64,000 bases of DNA from an archaeon (GTDB lineage: Archaea > Thermoproteota > Nitrososphaeria > Nitrososphaerales > Gagatemarchaeaceae), in NCBI GenBank assembly GCA_016432545.1, contig CP066694.1, positions 1,116,001 to 1,180,000 of the forward strand, written 5' to 3'. A program made the position numbers and the translations under genes. Positions 23,533-33,170 of this stretch are shown in pieces (positions within the stretch are counted from its first letter, which is position 1; every line of letters starts with the position of its first letter). Under the pieces are notes generated by a model, which worked only from the letters and a program-made list of their open reading frames with translations, was not told the DNA's origin and ran no database searches.

Positions 23533-24844
23533 CCATCCGGCGCATCAGCTGCCTGAACTCGCGGCCCTTGCTCGTCTTGACCAGGGACTTCATCTGCTTG
23601 TACCTGGAGAGCAGCTCGCGGACGTCCTTCTCACTCCTCCCCGAGCCCCTAGCTATCCTCTTGAGCCTGGCCGAGTTGATGCTGTCCGGGTCCCCCTTCT
23701 CGTCGCCAGTCATCGATTGTATGATCGACCGGTAGACCTTGACCCTGTCCTCGGCCTTGTCCAAGTCCTCCGACTTGACAGTCCCCGAGATCCCCGGGAT
23801 GTGCTCCAGGACTTTCTTGAGCGACCCGAACTTCTTCATCTGGTCGAACTGGTACATCAGGTCGTCCATCGTCAACTTCCCGGACATCATCCTCTGGACC
23901 CTCTTCTCGTCGACGTCCACCTCGGCCTGCTTGACGAGGTCCATCAGGGCCCTCAGGTCGCCCATCCCCAGCAGCCTCCCCACGAACCTCGTGGGCGCGA
24001 ACTCCTCGAGGTCGTCCATTCTCTCCCCTGTCCCGATGAAGAAGACTTTGGCCCCAGTCGCCGCGGCTGCGGCCAGTGCCCCCCCGCCCTTCGCGGCCCC
24101 GTCCAGCTTGGTCACGACGATCCCTCCCACCGGAGCTGCCTGGTGGAAGGCCGAGGCCTGACTGAGGGCCTGCTGCCCGATCGTCCCGTCTATCACAAGG
24201 ATGGTCGCGTCCGGCTTGACCGCGCCCACGACCTCCTTCATCTCCTGGAGGAGGGCCTTCTCCTCCTTGTGCCTCCCCGCCGTGTCGATGATCACCAGGT
24301 TCTTGGTGCCCTCGAAGTGCTTCTTGCCCTCCTTCGCGACCTTGACCGAGTCCTTCTGCTTCTCGTCGCTGAAGACCTCTGCCCCTGCGGCCGTCGCGAT
24401 GGTCTTCAGCTGCGCGACCGCGCCTGGCCTGAAGGTGTCGGCAGCGACAACCCCGACCTTGAATCCCCTCTTCGTGTAGAGGCGAGCCAGCTTCGCCGTG
24501 GTCGTCGTCTTCCCAGAGCCCTGGACCCCGAGCATCACTATGACGCTCGCCTTCGCCTTGTCCAGCTGGAGGCCCCCTTCTCCCCCGAGCAGGCGCGCGA
24601 GCTCCTCGTAGAGCACGGAGACGACCTGGTCCTTCTTGGTGACCCCGGCCGGCGGCTTCTCCTCGAGGGCCCTCTTCTGGACCCTCTCCGTCACCTCGAG
24701 GGCCATCCTCACGTTGACGTCCGACTGGATGAGCGCCCTCTGGAGGTCGCGGATGAATTCCTTGACGGACTTCTCGTCCACAGCGTTGGCGCCGACCAGC
24801 TTCTTGACCGCGGCCTGGAGGCCCTCTCTCAGCGAATCCAGCAT
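23522..24844 (-). CDS. srp54: Signal recognition particle protein SRP54
   Basis: GTPase that binds signal peptides and SRP RNA. 440 residues with N domain, G domain and M domain. GVQGSGKTTTTAKLARLY is the P-loop, DTAGRHKEE the G3 motif, and TKLDGAAKGGGAL the G4 motif. The M domain has INSARLKRIARGSGRSEKDV, the RNA-binding helix, and ends QLMRRMGDQ. ATG 24844 is about 29 nt from a TATA element shared with dph6. Confidence 0.97.
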   Translation of the reverse strand: MLDSLREGLQAAVKKLVGANAVDEKSVKEFIRDLQRALIQSDVNVRMALEVTERVQKRALEEKPPAGVTKKDQVVSVLYEELARLLGGEGGLQLDKAKASVIVMLGVQGSGKTTTTAKLARLYTKRGFKVGVVAADTFRPGAVAQLKTIATAAGAEVFSDEKQKDSVKVAKEGKKHFEGTKNLVIIDTAGRHKEEKALLQEMKEVVGAVKPDATILVIDGTIGQQALSQASAFHQAAPVGGIVVTKLDGAAKGGGALAAAAATGAKVFFIGTGERMDDLEEFAPTRFVGRLLGMGDLRALMDLVKQAEVDVDEKRVQRMMSGKLTMDDLMYQFDQMKKFGSLKKVLEHIPGISGTVKSEDLDKAEDRVKVYRSIIQSMTGDEKGDPDSINSARLKRIARGSGRSEKDVRELLSRYKQMKSLVKTSKGREFRQLMRRMGDQ

Positions 24845-24868
24845 CTCAAACTTTTCCGAGCCTTCGGG

Positions 24869-24878
24869 TATTTATTAT
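24869..24878. promoter_or_regulatory. Shared bidirectional TATA box for srp54 and dph6
   Basis: TATTTATTAT (ATAATAAATA on the opposite strand) is the only AT-rich stretch in the 57 bp between the divergent ATGs at 24844 and 24902. Its centre is about 29 nt from both starts, so both transcripts would have almost no leader. This repeats the arrangement at cofE/gcvT. Confidence 0.55.
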
Positions 24879-24901
24879 CTTGAGGCGGACGGCGTCCTCT
24901 C

Positions 24902-25585
24902 ATGAAGGTCGGGGCGCTCTTCTCCGGCGGCAAGGACTCGACCTACGCGGCCTGGCTCGCCTCGAGGAGCGACCAACTCGCCTGTCTGATCACCATCTTC
25001 CCAAAGTCCGATTCCTCCTACATGTTCCACTACCCCGACCTCCAGTGGACTTCGCTGCAGGCCGAGTCCATGGGAGTGCCGCAGGTCGTCGACGAGACCC
25101 CCGGGGTCAAGGAGGAGGAGCTCTCTGATCTAAGGAGGGCCCTTGCGACCGCCAAGGGGAGGTTCCGACTGGAAGGGATCTGCACCGGGGCCCTCGCGAG
25201 CGTCTACCAGAAGAGCAGGGTGGAAAAGATCTGCGCCGACCTGGGCCTTCAGTGCATCTCCCCGCTCTGGGGGGTCGACCCCGAGGCGCACCTCCGGCGC
25301 CTGGTCAGGGACGGCTTCGAGGCGATGCTCGTCGGGGTCTCGGCGCTCGGCCTGGACGAAAGCTGGCTGGGGAGGGTCATCGACGATGCCGCCATCGAGG
25401 AGCTCGTCGCGCTGGGAAGGAAGTACAGGTTCAACGTGGGCCTCGAGGGCGGGGAAGGGGAGACCTTCGTCCTCGACTGTCCTCTGTTCAAGCGCAAGGT
25501 CGTAGTCGAGGAGTCCTCCAAGGACTGGAGGGGAGACGGGGGATGGCTGAGGATATCAAAGGCCCGCCTGGCCGACAAGGCATGA
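24902..25585 (+). CDS. dph6: Diphthine-ammonia ligase (Dph6)
   Basis: Uses ATP to amidate diphthine on EF-2, the last step of diphthamide synthesis. 227 residues; the PP-loop KVGALFSGGKDSTYAAWLA is at the N-terminus, and GICTGALASVYQKSRVEKIC then ISPLWGVDPEAHLRRLV are family motifs, followed by GLEGGEGETFVLDCPLFKR. ATG 24902 is 29 nt from the shared TATA box. Pairs functionally with Dph2 at 16.8 kb. Confidence 0.93.
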   Translation: MKVGALFSGGKDSTYAAWLASRSDQLACLITIFPKSDSSYMFHYPDLQWTSLQAESMGVPQVVDETPGVKEEELSDLRRALATAKGRFRLEGICTGALASVYQKSRVEKICADLGLQCISPLWGVDPEAHLRRLVRDGFEAMLVGVSALGLDESWLGRVIDDAAIEELVALGRKYRFNVGLEGGEGETFVLDCPLFKRKVVVEESSKDWRGDGGWLRISKARLADKA

Positions 25586-25873
25586 CGCAAGGGCTAAATC
25601 TGAACCGGCCGGCGTCTGCCTGCTCTAGATGAAGCGGATTTAGGGAAGAGCCGTCTGAGTCGATCGATGAAGAGCCAAACCACCGATAGAGCGCTCAAGG
25701 GCATGGAAGTCTTTGTCAGACCTCCCATGGGTTTGAAGAGAAGACTCTAGTGGAAGCCGGGAGTCAAACCTGAGGAGGATTAAGTGGTCGACTTTGAAAG
25801 TCGGCCATCGATGGGAGTTTGACGACGGCCTCTCGTCTGTCTGCCTCCTCTTGGAAGACCTTGACTCATTGAT
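25586..25873. other. Intergenic gap with possible C/D-box-like elements
   Basis: No convincing ORF. A TATA-like GCTAAATC at 25592-25600 is followed about 27 nt later by AGATGAA (25627-25633), CTGA (25655-25658) and CGATGA (25665-25670), in the order C, D', C' of an archaeal C/D guide RNA. No clean CTGA box D follows at guide spacing, so I call this only a possibility. The right part marks the move into AT-richer sequence. Confidence 0.3.
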
Positions 25874-28717
25874 TTGGACATTCCCTCCCAACTCATTCAA
25901 TCAAAATTAGGAGGGAAGGAAGAAACCCACTCAGGCATTCCTCTATGTACTCCAGAATCGCATCAAGGCGGGGGGATATCACTGGCAACACTCAAACCCG
26001 TAACCATCTTGATAATCTCGCTAATTGTGGTTGGGGGACTACCGATCATCATCCCTGTGAGAATGGTGGAGGCCGCTACAACGGTTTCCCTCTCAGTGCC
26101 CGGATTCTCACCTGTTGCCGCCGCTCTTGCTTGGACGGGGACACAGGACTTCTGTTTCACCTCCTACAAGGTTCAATACTCCACAGACGGCGTAAACTGG
26201 ATCCTTGCTTCTACGATTTCCCAGACGTCTCAAGTGAGTTTCTTCCAGAATGGTAGAACTCCCAACACTTTCCAGTACTATCGAATAGTTGACACCGATT
26301 GCCTTGGATCACAGAACTCAAACACTGTCGGGGTGACCTTCCCGAGAACTGCTACCCTCTCGTATAGTCTGTCTGGATCCAATATCCAACTGTCGTGGAC
26401 CAATAACGCTCACTACGGTGGTATTCTCGCTTTCTCGTCCTACGCAGTATACATGTCAGTGAATGGAGGCGGCTATTCTCTAATCTGGTCTAGTTCCACC
26501 GTGTCCCAGCTTGGAGTCACTGTGTCAGGCGTGCCAGGCAGCACCTACAGCTTCTATGTGGTCACCACTGACGTTTGTTCAAGTTGCGGTGGGCCGTCGT
26601 ATCCCTCTTCTTCAAATTCGAACACAGTCTCCTTGACTGTGCCCCCGTCCTCCTCTTCAGTCACATTCACCGAGTCGGGGCTCGCTTCGGGGACCTCCTG
26701 GGGTGTCACCTTCAACGGCCAGACCCAGTTCCAGACGACTAGCACAATCACCTTCACAAGTGTGTCTAATGGCCAATACGCATGGTCTCTCGCTTCGCCG
26801 ATTCCAGGCGGGTACACTGGGTCCCCTTCGACAGGGACAGTAACCGTCAATGGCGCTAACGTCAACCAACCGATAACGTTCACGCGGGTGTACACGGTTA
26901 CTTTCACAGAAAGCGGGTTGCCATCAGGCACCCAGTGGCAAGTGACCTTCAACGGGATTACACAAGGGGGGACGGCGAACAGCGTATCGTTCTACACGAT
27001 GCCCAACGGACAGTATTCCTTCACCGTAGGAAGTGTGGCCGGCTACATCCCATCCCCTTCGACAGGAACAGTAACCGTCAATGGCGCTAATGTCAATCAG
27101 CCGATAACATTCGATTCTGCTCAATTGAGCAACTGGATGCTTGACAGCCGAATAACGGTGACACAGAACACTCTGAGCACTGTTACGCTAGGGTCTACAT
27201 CTATCACCGACGCATTCACACAGAACCCCGTCACCGTATACATGCTCCAACCGTCCTCGTCTTCGGGCGTAGGGTTTGATCAGGCGTTGTCGGACTACTT
27301 CTCAGTGTCTATTCCCGCTCAGTACAAACCATCTTACGCGATGCTGATTCACATCCCTATGGTGGGCATCGTCGACACGATGTTCGGGACCAATTACCCA
27401 CAACAGACATACGAGTTTGGATTCCCATCTAACCTCTCTCCCGCACTCTTCGGGGGGAATGCGATGATCCGGACGACGCAGGACGGAAGCATCAACTTGC
27501 TGATTACGTCAAGCATACCGATCGGGGAGGCCTTGACGCCCCAGCACGTTGGTGACGTAGTTGGCGCGGCCCTTTCGACCCTCGAATTTGCACTAAAGCA
27601 CAATCCATCCGAGCTGATTTCTGCGCTCAAGGATGCCTTGAACGCGGCGGTTGCCACCGGAGATACGACCTTCACTATCGTGACGTCGAGTTTGTCATCC
27701 ATCGGCAGTCTCTCTGCCTATGCCTTGTTAGACATCTATCACTTGGCCCAAACGATAGGGACTGTTCTGGAAGCTTCTGGCATGCTGCTGGCCCTTCTTA
27801 ACATCTACAAAGACTATCAAGAGTTGTCCGCGTATCTCCTCCTTCTGATAGCTTCTCAGGGAATACCGGTAATCGACTTTGTTGGGTTCGTAGTATTCGG
27901 AGCCCTAGCAATCGCAAAATTCGTCCAACTCGCGTTTTCCGTCTTCGACTTCATCATAGATCTTCTTGGAGACGTATTCACAGACCTAAACAACAATTGG
28001 TTCTATGTTCTCCTTCGAACTTCACTTGACTTCGTCACAGCCAAAATCGACCCGGATAACACCATCATAGTGCCGACGTATTACGACTCTGCCCACAAAA
28101 TCGTCCTCGGGTACAACGAGTCCTCTGGAGCTACGGTGTTCAACAGTCCTTCAGGAACACTTGTCGAGCTCGCAGACTCCTACTACGCTTATCTGGCTGA
28201 GAACGCTGCGGCACCCACGGCATACTCTAGCCGACTGATGACTGTGGGCGGTAATGGGACAGTTCCATATCTCGTCACAGTGCGGAGCTATGTCGATACT
28301 GCGGGGGTCCTGAATTATGCAGGGTTGGTGCCCGGGGGAGGGGCGACAACATTGGAGGTGCCGGTCGGAACTGACGGTTCGCTGGTCCCACAAAGCTACT
28401 TGGTTCCGAGAGTAAACGTGACGAACTCGGGAGACAACTACGTGATAACGGCCCTTCCATTCTTCAGTAACGGGACGGAAACCACCGCTACGGAAGGGTT
28501 CATTGTCATTGAAGGCATTAGCTACAGGATGTTCAAGAGCGCCTCAACATTCACAATCTCGGTGCCTAAGAGCCTGATTACTAGTGATTCGACTTCTCTC
28601 TATCTCGTCAAGCCCGGGATTGTGGGTGGGTACGTCGCTTTGCACTTGCCCTCATACAGCGGCCCCGCTAGCACCTCGGGCGCTGGCGGGAGGGCGTGGA
28701 TGAAGTGCCTGATCTGA
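25874..28717 (+). CDS. Large secreted protein with FN3-like and ESGL repeats
   Basis: A surface protein of about 910-947 residues. The signal peptide is LATLKPVTILIISLIVVGGL followed by PIIIPVRMVEA. After it come two FN3-like domains (about residues 70-260), then two tandem modules opening VTFTESGLASGTSW and VTFTESGLPSGTQW and closing NGANVNQPITF, a module common on archaeal cell-surface proteins. A long C-terminal region has hydrophobic helices (LLALLNIYKDYQELSAYLLL). The only canonical in-frame start, TTG 25874, puts 36 residues ahead of the signal peptide; CTG 25982 fits better. Lower GC than its neighbours suggests acquisition. Many N-x-S/T sequons would be AglB targets. Confidence 0.8.
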   Translation: MDIPSQLIQSKLGGKEETHSGIPLCTPESHQGGGISLATLKPVTILIISLIVVGGLPIIIPVRMVEAATTVSLSVPGFSPVAAALAWTGTQDFCFTSYKVQYSTDGVNWILASTISQTSQVSFFQNGRTPNTFQYYRIVDTDCLGSQNSNTVGVTFPRTATLSYSLSGSNIQLSWTNNAHYGGILAFSSYAVYMSVNGGGYSLIWSSSTVSQLGVTVSGVPGSTYSFYVVTTDVCSSCGGPSYPSSSNSNTVSLTVPPSSSSVTFTESGLASGTSWGVTFNGQTQFQTTSTITFTSVSNGQYAWSLASPIPGGYTGSPSTGTVTVNGANVNQPITFTRVYTVTFTESGLPSGTQWQVTFNGITQGGTANSVSFYTMPNGQYSFTVGSVAGYIPSPSTGTVTVNGANVNQPITFDSAQLSNWMLDSRITVTQNTLSTVTLGSTSITDAFTQNPVTVYMLQPSSSSGVGFDQALSDYFSVSIPAQYKPSYAMLIHIPMVGIVDTMFGTNYPQQTYEFGFPSNLSPALFGGNAMIRTTQDGSINLLITSSIPIGEALTPQHVGDVVGAALSTLEFALKHNPSELISALKDALNAAVATGDTTFTIVTSSLSSIGSLSAYALLDIYHLAQTIGTVLEASGMLLALLNIYKDYQELSAYLLLLIASQGIPVIDFVGFVVFGALAIAKFVQLAFSVFDFIIDLLGDVFTDLNNNWFYVLLRTSLDFVTAKIDPDNTIIVPTYYDSAHKIVLGYNESSGATVFNSPSGTLVELADSYYAYLAENAAAPTAYSSRLMTVGGNGTVPYLVTVRSYVDTAGVLNYAGLVPGGGATTLEVPVGTDGSLVPQSYLVPRVNVTNSGDNYVITALPFFSNGTETTATEGFIVIEGISYRMFKSASTFTISVPKSLITSDSTSLYLVKPGIVGGYVALHLPSYSGPASTSGAGGRAWMKCLI
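26823..26881 (+). repeat. 59-bp direct repeat, copy 1
   Basis: Encodes the closing part of the first ESGL module. It matches 27054-27112 with about five mismatches, mostly synonymous, so the two modules look like a recent duplication or have been homogenised. Confidence 0.85.
27054..27112 (+). repeat. 59-bp direct repeat, copy 2
   Basis: Second copy, 231 bp downstream of the first, closing the second ESGL module. The module openings (26655 onward and 26895 onward) are more diverged than these tails. Confidence 0.85.
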
Positions 28718-28854
28718 CGAGTTGGACCCAACTACGTGGTTGAAAAATTTCGATAGAGCGCTTTCAGTCCCGGGGCCTTCTGCGGCGTTCGGGCACCCAG
28801 AACGCCCCGTTCGCCGCCCTGGCCTTTAATCACCTGTCCTCCTACCTACCTTCC

Positions 28855-30813
28855 ATGCAGACGGGCCAGGCGCAAGACATGGGACGCAGGGAAGCCGCGA
28901 TTTTCACCCTCGCAGTCCTGACGATGGCCGCCTGGGTCGCCGTAGTATCACTCTCAACTTCGCAGAGGATTATGCTCAGTGGGACTACCCCCGATGCGGT
29001 CCCTCAGGGCCTCGGCACTTTCACGAGTCAAGCCCAACTCCAGGCCTTCGTCGCGGCCAACGCCAAGAGCGCCCACGACTACAGCGTGCGCGGGACCTGG
29101 CTCGGAGGCCCAGTCTGGGGCCGTGCCGTCCCAATCTTCGTCGCGCTTTCAGGCACTGCCACCCTCGCCGCCACACAGTCTGTCTCGTTCACCGGGACCA
29201 ACGTCCAAGTCCAGGGCGTCGACGAGCCTGACAGGGTGAAGACGGACGGCGCACACCTGTTCGTCTCCAACGGCACGGCGGTGGTAATCATGGACGCGTA
29301 TCCTCCCTCGTCGGCCGCCGTGGTCTCCAAGATCACCCTCCACTCGGCGTCGATCATCGGGCTTGAGGTGGCTGACGGCCGCCTCCTCGTCATCGAGCAG
29401 TCCCAGTCCAGTTACTACTACGCGGCCGGCAGCGTGGGCCTCCTCCTCTACAACGTGACCGACCTGGCTTCGCCCAGGCTGATCGAGAACATGTCCATCT
29501 CCGGGAGCTATGTCGCCGCGCGCATGGCCCAGGGTTACGCGTACGCTGTAATACAGCAGCCCTCGTACCAGTTCGACAACGGCGGCAACTCCACCGGGGT
29601 CCTCCCCGGGGTAATCGAGAACGGGACCAAGTCGACCCTCTCCCCGAGCTCCGTCTACTACACCCCGAACAGGGCCCAGATCAGCTACTACACCTTCATC
29701 GTAAGCATGAGCATGGCCACGGGCGCGACCACGAAGGTCTCAGTCCTGACCGGGCCCTCCTCCACGATCTACGTATCGACATCAGACATCTACGTGGTCT
29801 ACACCAACTACCAGGAGTGGTACGCTGACAACATCCCAGGCGACGTCTACACCGGAGGCGTCATCTCCCCAGGGAACGTCGAAAACGGACAGAACAGCAC
29901 CATAGTGAGGGCCTCCTACTCCAACGGGACCATCGCGGTCAAGGCGGCGGGCGCGATCCCGGGGACAGTCCTCAACCAGTTCTCCCTCGACGAGTACTCT
30001 GGCTACCTGCGAGTGGCGACCGGGAGGTTCGCCGTTGTCGACGGCGCCTACACCCGTAGCAACGATGTCTATGTGCTCACCAAGAACATGACCCAAGTCT
30101 CGGCCGTCAGGAACCTCGCGCCAGGGGAGAACATCTATGCGGTCCGCTTCGTCGGCGACATGGGGTACGTGGTCACCTTCGAACAGATAGACCCGCTCTT
30201 CGCGATATCCTTCAAGACCCCCACGAGCCCCGTGGTCCTGAGCGCCCTCAAGGTCAGCGGCTACTCGGACTACTTGCACCCGCTCCCCGGAGGCTACCTA
30301 ATCGGAGTCGGGAAGGACGCCGTCCCCTCTTCGACTGGCAGCTTCGCATGGTACCTCGGGCTCAAGCTCTCGCTCTTCAGGGTCCTGGACAACGGGACCT
30401 CGACCCAGGTCCAGAAGTACCTTATCGGCGACCGCGGGACAGAGTCGCCGGTCCTCAACGACCACCTCGCTTTCACCTTCGACAACTCGAGGAACATCAC
30501 GATCCTGCCTGTCCTCCTGTACCAGGTCCCGAGCAACGCGAACGTGACCAGCTACCCAGGCAGCCCGCCCCCCTACGGCGACCCGGTCTGGCAGGGAGTC
30601 TACGTGCTCAAGGTGACCCACTCGGGCTTCACCCTCCTGGGGAGGGTCTCTCAATACTCGTCCGGCCAGAGCTACGCCACCTCGCCCGACTACGGCCTCG
30701 TCGTTGACAGGACCCTTGTCATCGGAGGATACCTCTACACGTTCTCCCAGGAGGAAGTGATGGTCAGCGACCTCACTACGTTCGCGACGGTGGCGACTGT
30801 CGGCCTGAAATAG
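28855..30813 (+). CDS. Secreted beta-propeller protein (Beta_propel family)
   Basis: 652 residues from ATG 28855. A signal anchor, AAIFTLAVLTMAAWVAVVSL, is followed by an extracellular beta-propeller. The family marker is TGTNVQVQGVDEPDRVKTDG with HLFVSNGTAVVIMDAYP, typical of archaeal and bacterial proteins annotated as secreted with C-terminal beta-propeller. Repeated strands such as YVVTFEQIDPLFAISF and GYLIGVGKDAV follow. Many N-x-S/T sites suggest glycosylation by AglB. GC matches the core genome, unlike the preceding gene. Function unknown; probably binding or cell-surface. Confidence 0.85.
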   Translation: MQTGQAQDMGRREAAIFTLAVLTMAAWVAVVSLSTSQRIMLSGTTPDAVPQGLGTFTSQAQLQAFVAANAKSAHDYSVRGTWLGGPVWGRAVPIFVALSGTATLAATQSVSFTGTNVQVQGVDEPDRVKTDGAHLFVSNGTAVVIMDAYPPSSAAVVSKITLHSASIIGLEVADGRLLVIEQSQSSYYYAAGSVGLLLYNVTDLASPRLIENMSISGSYVAARMAQGYAYAVIQQPSYQFDNGGNSTGVLPGVIENGTKSTLSPSSVYYTPNRAQISYYTFIVSMSMATGATTKVSVLTGPSSTIYVSTSDIYVVYTNYQEWYADNIPGDVYTGGVISPGNVENGQNSTIVRASYSNGTIAVKAAGAIPGTVLNQFSLDEYSGYLRVATGRFAVVDGAYTRSNDVYVLTKNMTQVSAVRNLAPGENIYAVRFVGDMGYVVTFEQIDPLFAISFKTPTSPVVLSALKVSGYSDYLHPLPGGYLIGVGKDAVPSSTGSFAWYLGLKLSLFRVLDNGTSTQVQKYLIGDRGTESPVLNDHLAFTFDNSRNITILPVLLYQVPSNANVTSYPGSPPPYGDPVWQGVYVLKVTHSGFTLLGRVSQYSSGQSYATSPDYGLVVDRTLVIGGYLYTFSQEEVMVSDLTTFATVATVGLK

Positions 30814-30837
30814 AGATCTTCGAACGGTCGGCTAGAT

Positions 30838-31251
30838 TCAGCTTCCGCCCTTGACCCGCATGATCTTGTTGCGGCCCATCATCTGCCAGTATTCTACTTC
30901 CATCCCCGCCGAGAGGTTGCCTCCGAGCTCTGTCATCTCTTCGCCGACCGGCTTTGGGGTCTCGAAGACCTCGAATGTCTCCAAGTCCATAAGTTGGACT
31001 GAATTATTCAAGACCGAGGTGACCTGCCCGGACCTCTTGTCGATCATCGGGATGTCGACCCTCGACTCGGCGGGTGAGACGTAGCTCTTCTTGGAGCCGG
31101 TGAAGATGGAAATCGCGACGAGTCGGACCTTGGCGCTCCCGTGCTTCCCAGGCTTGAAGTGCTCGCGACTCACGACCTTGCACGGTTCGCCGTCGATGAC
31201 GATGTAGCTTCCTTCCTTGACGCTTCCGAGGTCAGCAGGGCGAGTGCTCAA
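30838..31251 (-). CDS. eif5a: Translation factor aIF5A
   Basis: 137 residues. Relieves ribosome stalling. The hypusine/deoxyhypusine site is the Lys of HFKPGKHGSAKVRLVA; IVIDGEPCKVVSRE precedes it. The C-terminal OB fold has VTSVLNNSVQLMDLETFEVF. GTG or ATG near 31251 follows a TATA-like AATTTAATTAG at about 31282-31292. It is convergent with the beta-propeller gene, with 24 nt between stops. Confidence 0.96.
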   Translation of the reverse strand: MSTRPADLGSVKEGSYIVIDGEPCKVVSREHFKPGKHGSAKVRLVAISIFTGSKKSYVSPAESRVDIPMIDKRSGQVTSVLNNSVQLMDLETFEVFETPKPVGEEMTELGGNLSAGMEVEYWQMMGRNKIMRVKGGS

Positions 31252-31334
31252 AATACGGACGCGCGTGGCTCTTTGTGTAAACTAATTAAATTCATTCACG
31301 TCCGATTCTGAATCGCATCTCCATACGCCGGGGG

Positions 31335-33170
31335 CTACGCTGGGACCTTGGACATCGCGCCCATGACATCGTACATCCATCGCAGCATGGTCTCGTGGTG
31401 TGCAATCGCGAGTTCCACGTCCACCCCGGAGCCTGCGTGGCCGGTGCCGAACCAGACCACCTTCACGTCCTTGCCAAGCTTCTTGGCCTTCGCTTCGTAG
31501 AGCTCCACCTGCCGCGGCGGGTCGCGCACGTCGTTCTTCCCTTGGATTATCAGGAGAGGGGCCGCGAGCCTGTCCAGGTAGGTTATTGGGGAGGCCTTCA
31601 CGTACGCCTCCATCTTCTCTGAAGGGGTTCCGCCGTGCAGGGCTACATCGTAGCCTCTCATCGCCTCCGGCTCGTCCTCGAACTCGCTGACCCAGTCGGC
31701 AACCACGACTCCCCCCATCCCTCCCGCCCAGAGCTCCGGTCGCAAGCCCATCGCATGCAGAGTCAGGTAGCCTCCATACGACCAGCCGGTGAGGAAGACC
31801 CTGTCCGCCATAGCGATGCCGTTGTCGACGAGCCACTGCCGCGCCGCGACCATGTCCTCTACCTCCCAGTGTCCGAGGTCGCCGTTGATCTTCTTCTCGA
31901 ACTCCTTTCCGAAGGTCGTGGAGCCCCTGTAGTTGGTTGTCGCGAAGGCGAACCCATGGTCGAGCCAGATTTGGCTCCTTGGAGAGAAAATGTTGAACTG
32001 GGCTCCCGTCGGGCCTCCGTGAGTGTCGAAGATCGTAGGGAATGGCCCTTTCCCTGGCGGCGTGGCGTACCAGAGCTGTATCTCCTGACCGTCCGAAGAC
32101 CTGCAGGTTGCGTTGCGCCATTGGCTAGAAGCAGGGACGTCCTGAGGCACGAGAAACTGTTTGGGGCCCGAGCCGGAGGAAGCCAGGTCGACCCTGAGGA
32201 TCCTCGTGGGGCTCGTCGAGTCCTGCCAGGTGAGCAGGACGCTGTCGTCTCCCCTAAAGCAGGCCGCGGCAATCGTCCCCTCAGGATGCACGACCTTTTC
32301 CACCTTCGCCGACTCAAGGTCGCTAATCCACAGGCGGGTCGTCGCCTTCTCCGTCTGCAATAGTAGGACCCTCTTGGCGTCAGGCGACCACCCCATCGCC
32401 CGAAAGTCGCCGCCGAGGTCTCCGAGGTCGACCTCGGTCCTCTTGCCGCTCAGGGCGTCCCAGACGAGGGGGCGCATCGTCCCGCTCACGTTGCTCGTCG
32501 CCAGGACCCTTGCGTCGCCCGGGATGGGAGAGAACTCTGACGCATCGATCCGGCTCGAGTCGTCGGCGAGCTCAAGACGCTTGTCGCCCGTCGCCGTGTC
32601 GTAGGAGATGAGGTTGAAGTCCAGGCCGCCGAACTTCTCAGAAGACGTGATCAGGGACACCGTTCCGTCGTGCGAGAACGTCGGGCCATAGGAAGCCTTC
32701 TTGCTCCTGTTGATCATCCTCGGCTTCTGACCCGCTCCTCCGATGGGGACGATGTACGAATCAAAGCCGTCGGGGCCGGGTATCGTGACTCCGAGGTGCG
32801 AACCCACTCCGTCAACAGATGGGTCGACCAGTGTATAGTCCGGGAGGCTGGGTGTGAGGTCGACAACATCCCCGCCCTCGAAGGGCACGCGGACTGTGTG
32901 TCCGGTCTCGTTCCCCATCTTGTCGTCCATGTAGTAGATGTGCCGCCCGTCGGGGGAGATCATCCCGTAGACGGTGCCTGACGGCCTGCGCGTCGCCTGT
33001 CTGAGGACGTCGGCCGAGAGGTCGTAGGCATAGAGTTCGTAGATCCCAGTCTGGTTGCTAGTCACCAGCGCACGGTCCGGGTTCCCATGCGCGAACTGGA
33101 CGCCGATCCTCGGCAGCCTGAACCTCCTCTTCCAGGCCTCCTCCTTTCCCAGCAGTGGTGCGGGTAACAA
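31335..33170 (-). CDS. S9-family serine peptidase (acylaminoacyl peptidase type)
   Basis: 611 residues. The N-terminal beta-propeller (residues to about 340) carries repeats such as GTVYGMISPDGRHIYYMDD and FRAMGWSPDAKRVLLL. The alpha/beta-hydrolase domain has the nucleophile in LTGWSYGGYLTLHAMG, the Asp near IIQGKNDVRDPPRQVELYE and the His in VVWFGTGHAGSGVD. It removes N-terminal acyl amino acids or cleaves short peptides in the cytoplasm; no signal peptide is evident. It lies directly upstream of aIF5A on the same strand, but aIF5A has its own promoter. Confidence 0.93.
   Translation of the reverse strand: MLPAPLLGKEEAWKRRFRLPRIGVQFAHGNPDRALVTSNQTGIYELYAYDLSADVLRQATRRPSGTVYGMISPDGRHIYYMDDKMGNETGHTVRVPFEGGDVVDLTPSLPDYTLVDPSVDGVGSHLGVTIPGPDGFDSYIVPIGGAGQKPRMINRSKKASYGPTFSHDGTVSLITSSEKFGGLDFNLISYDTATGDKRLELADDSSRIDASEFSPIPGDARVLATSNVSGTMRPLVWDALSGKRTEVDLGDLGGDFRAMGWSPDAKRVLLLQTEKATTRLWISDLESAKVEKVVHPEGTIAAACFRGDDSVLLTWQDSTSPTRILRVDLASSGSGPKQFLVPQDVPASSQWRNATCRSSDGQEIQLWYATPPGKGPFPTIFDTHGGPTGAQFNIFSPRSQIWLDHGFAFATTNYRGSTTFGKEFEKKINGDLGHWEVEDMVAARQWLVDNGIAMADRVFLTGWSYGGYLTLHAMGLRPELWAGGMGGVVVADWVSEFEDEPEAMRGYDVALHGGTPSEKMEAYVKASPITYLDRLAAPLLIIQGKNDVRDPPRQVELYEAKAKKLGKDVKVVWFGTGHAGSGVDVELAIAHHETMLRWMYDVMGAMSKVPA

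Noticed and set aside
25945-26256. ATG frame of 103 codons at the start of the secreted-protein gene
   Set aside because: It overlaps the signal peptide and FN3-like coding sequence in another frame. It could matter only if one G were missing from or added to the G run at 25969-25975.
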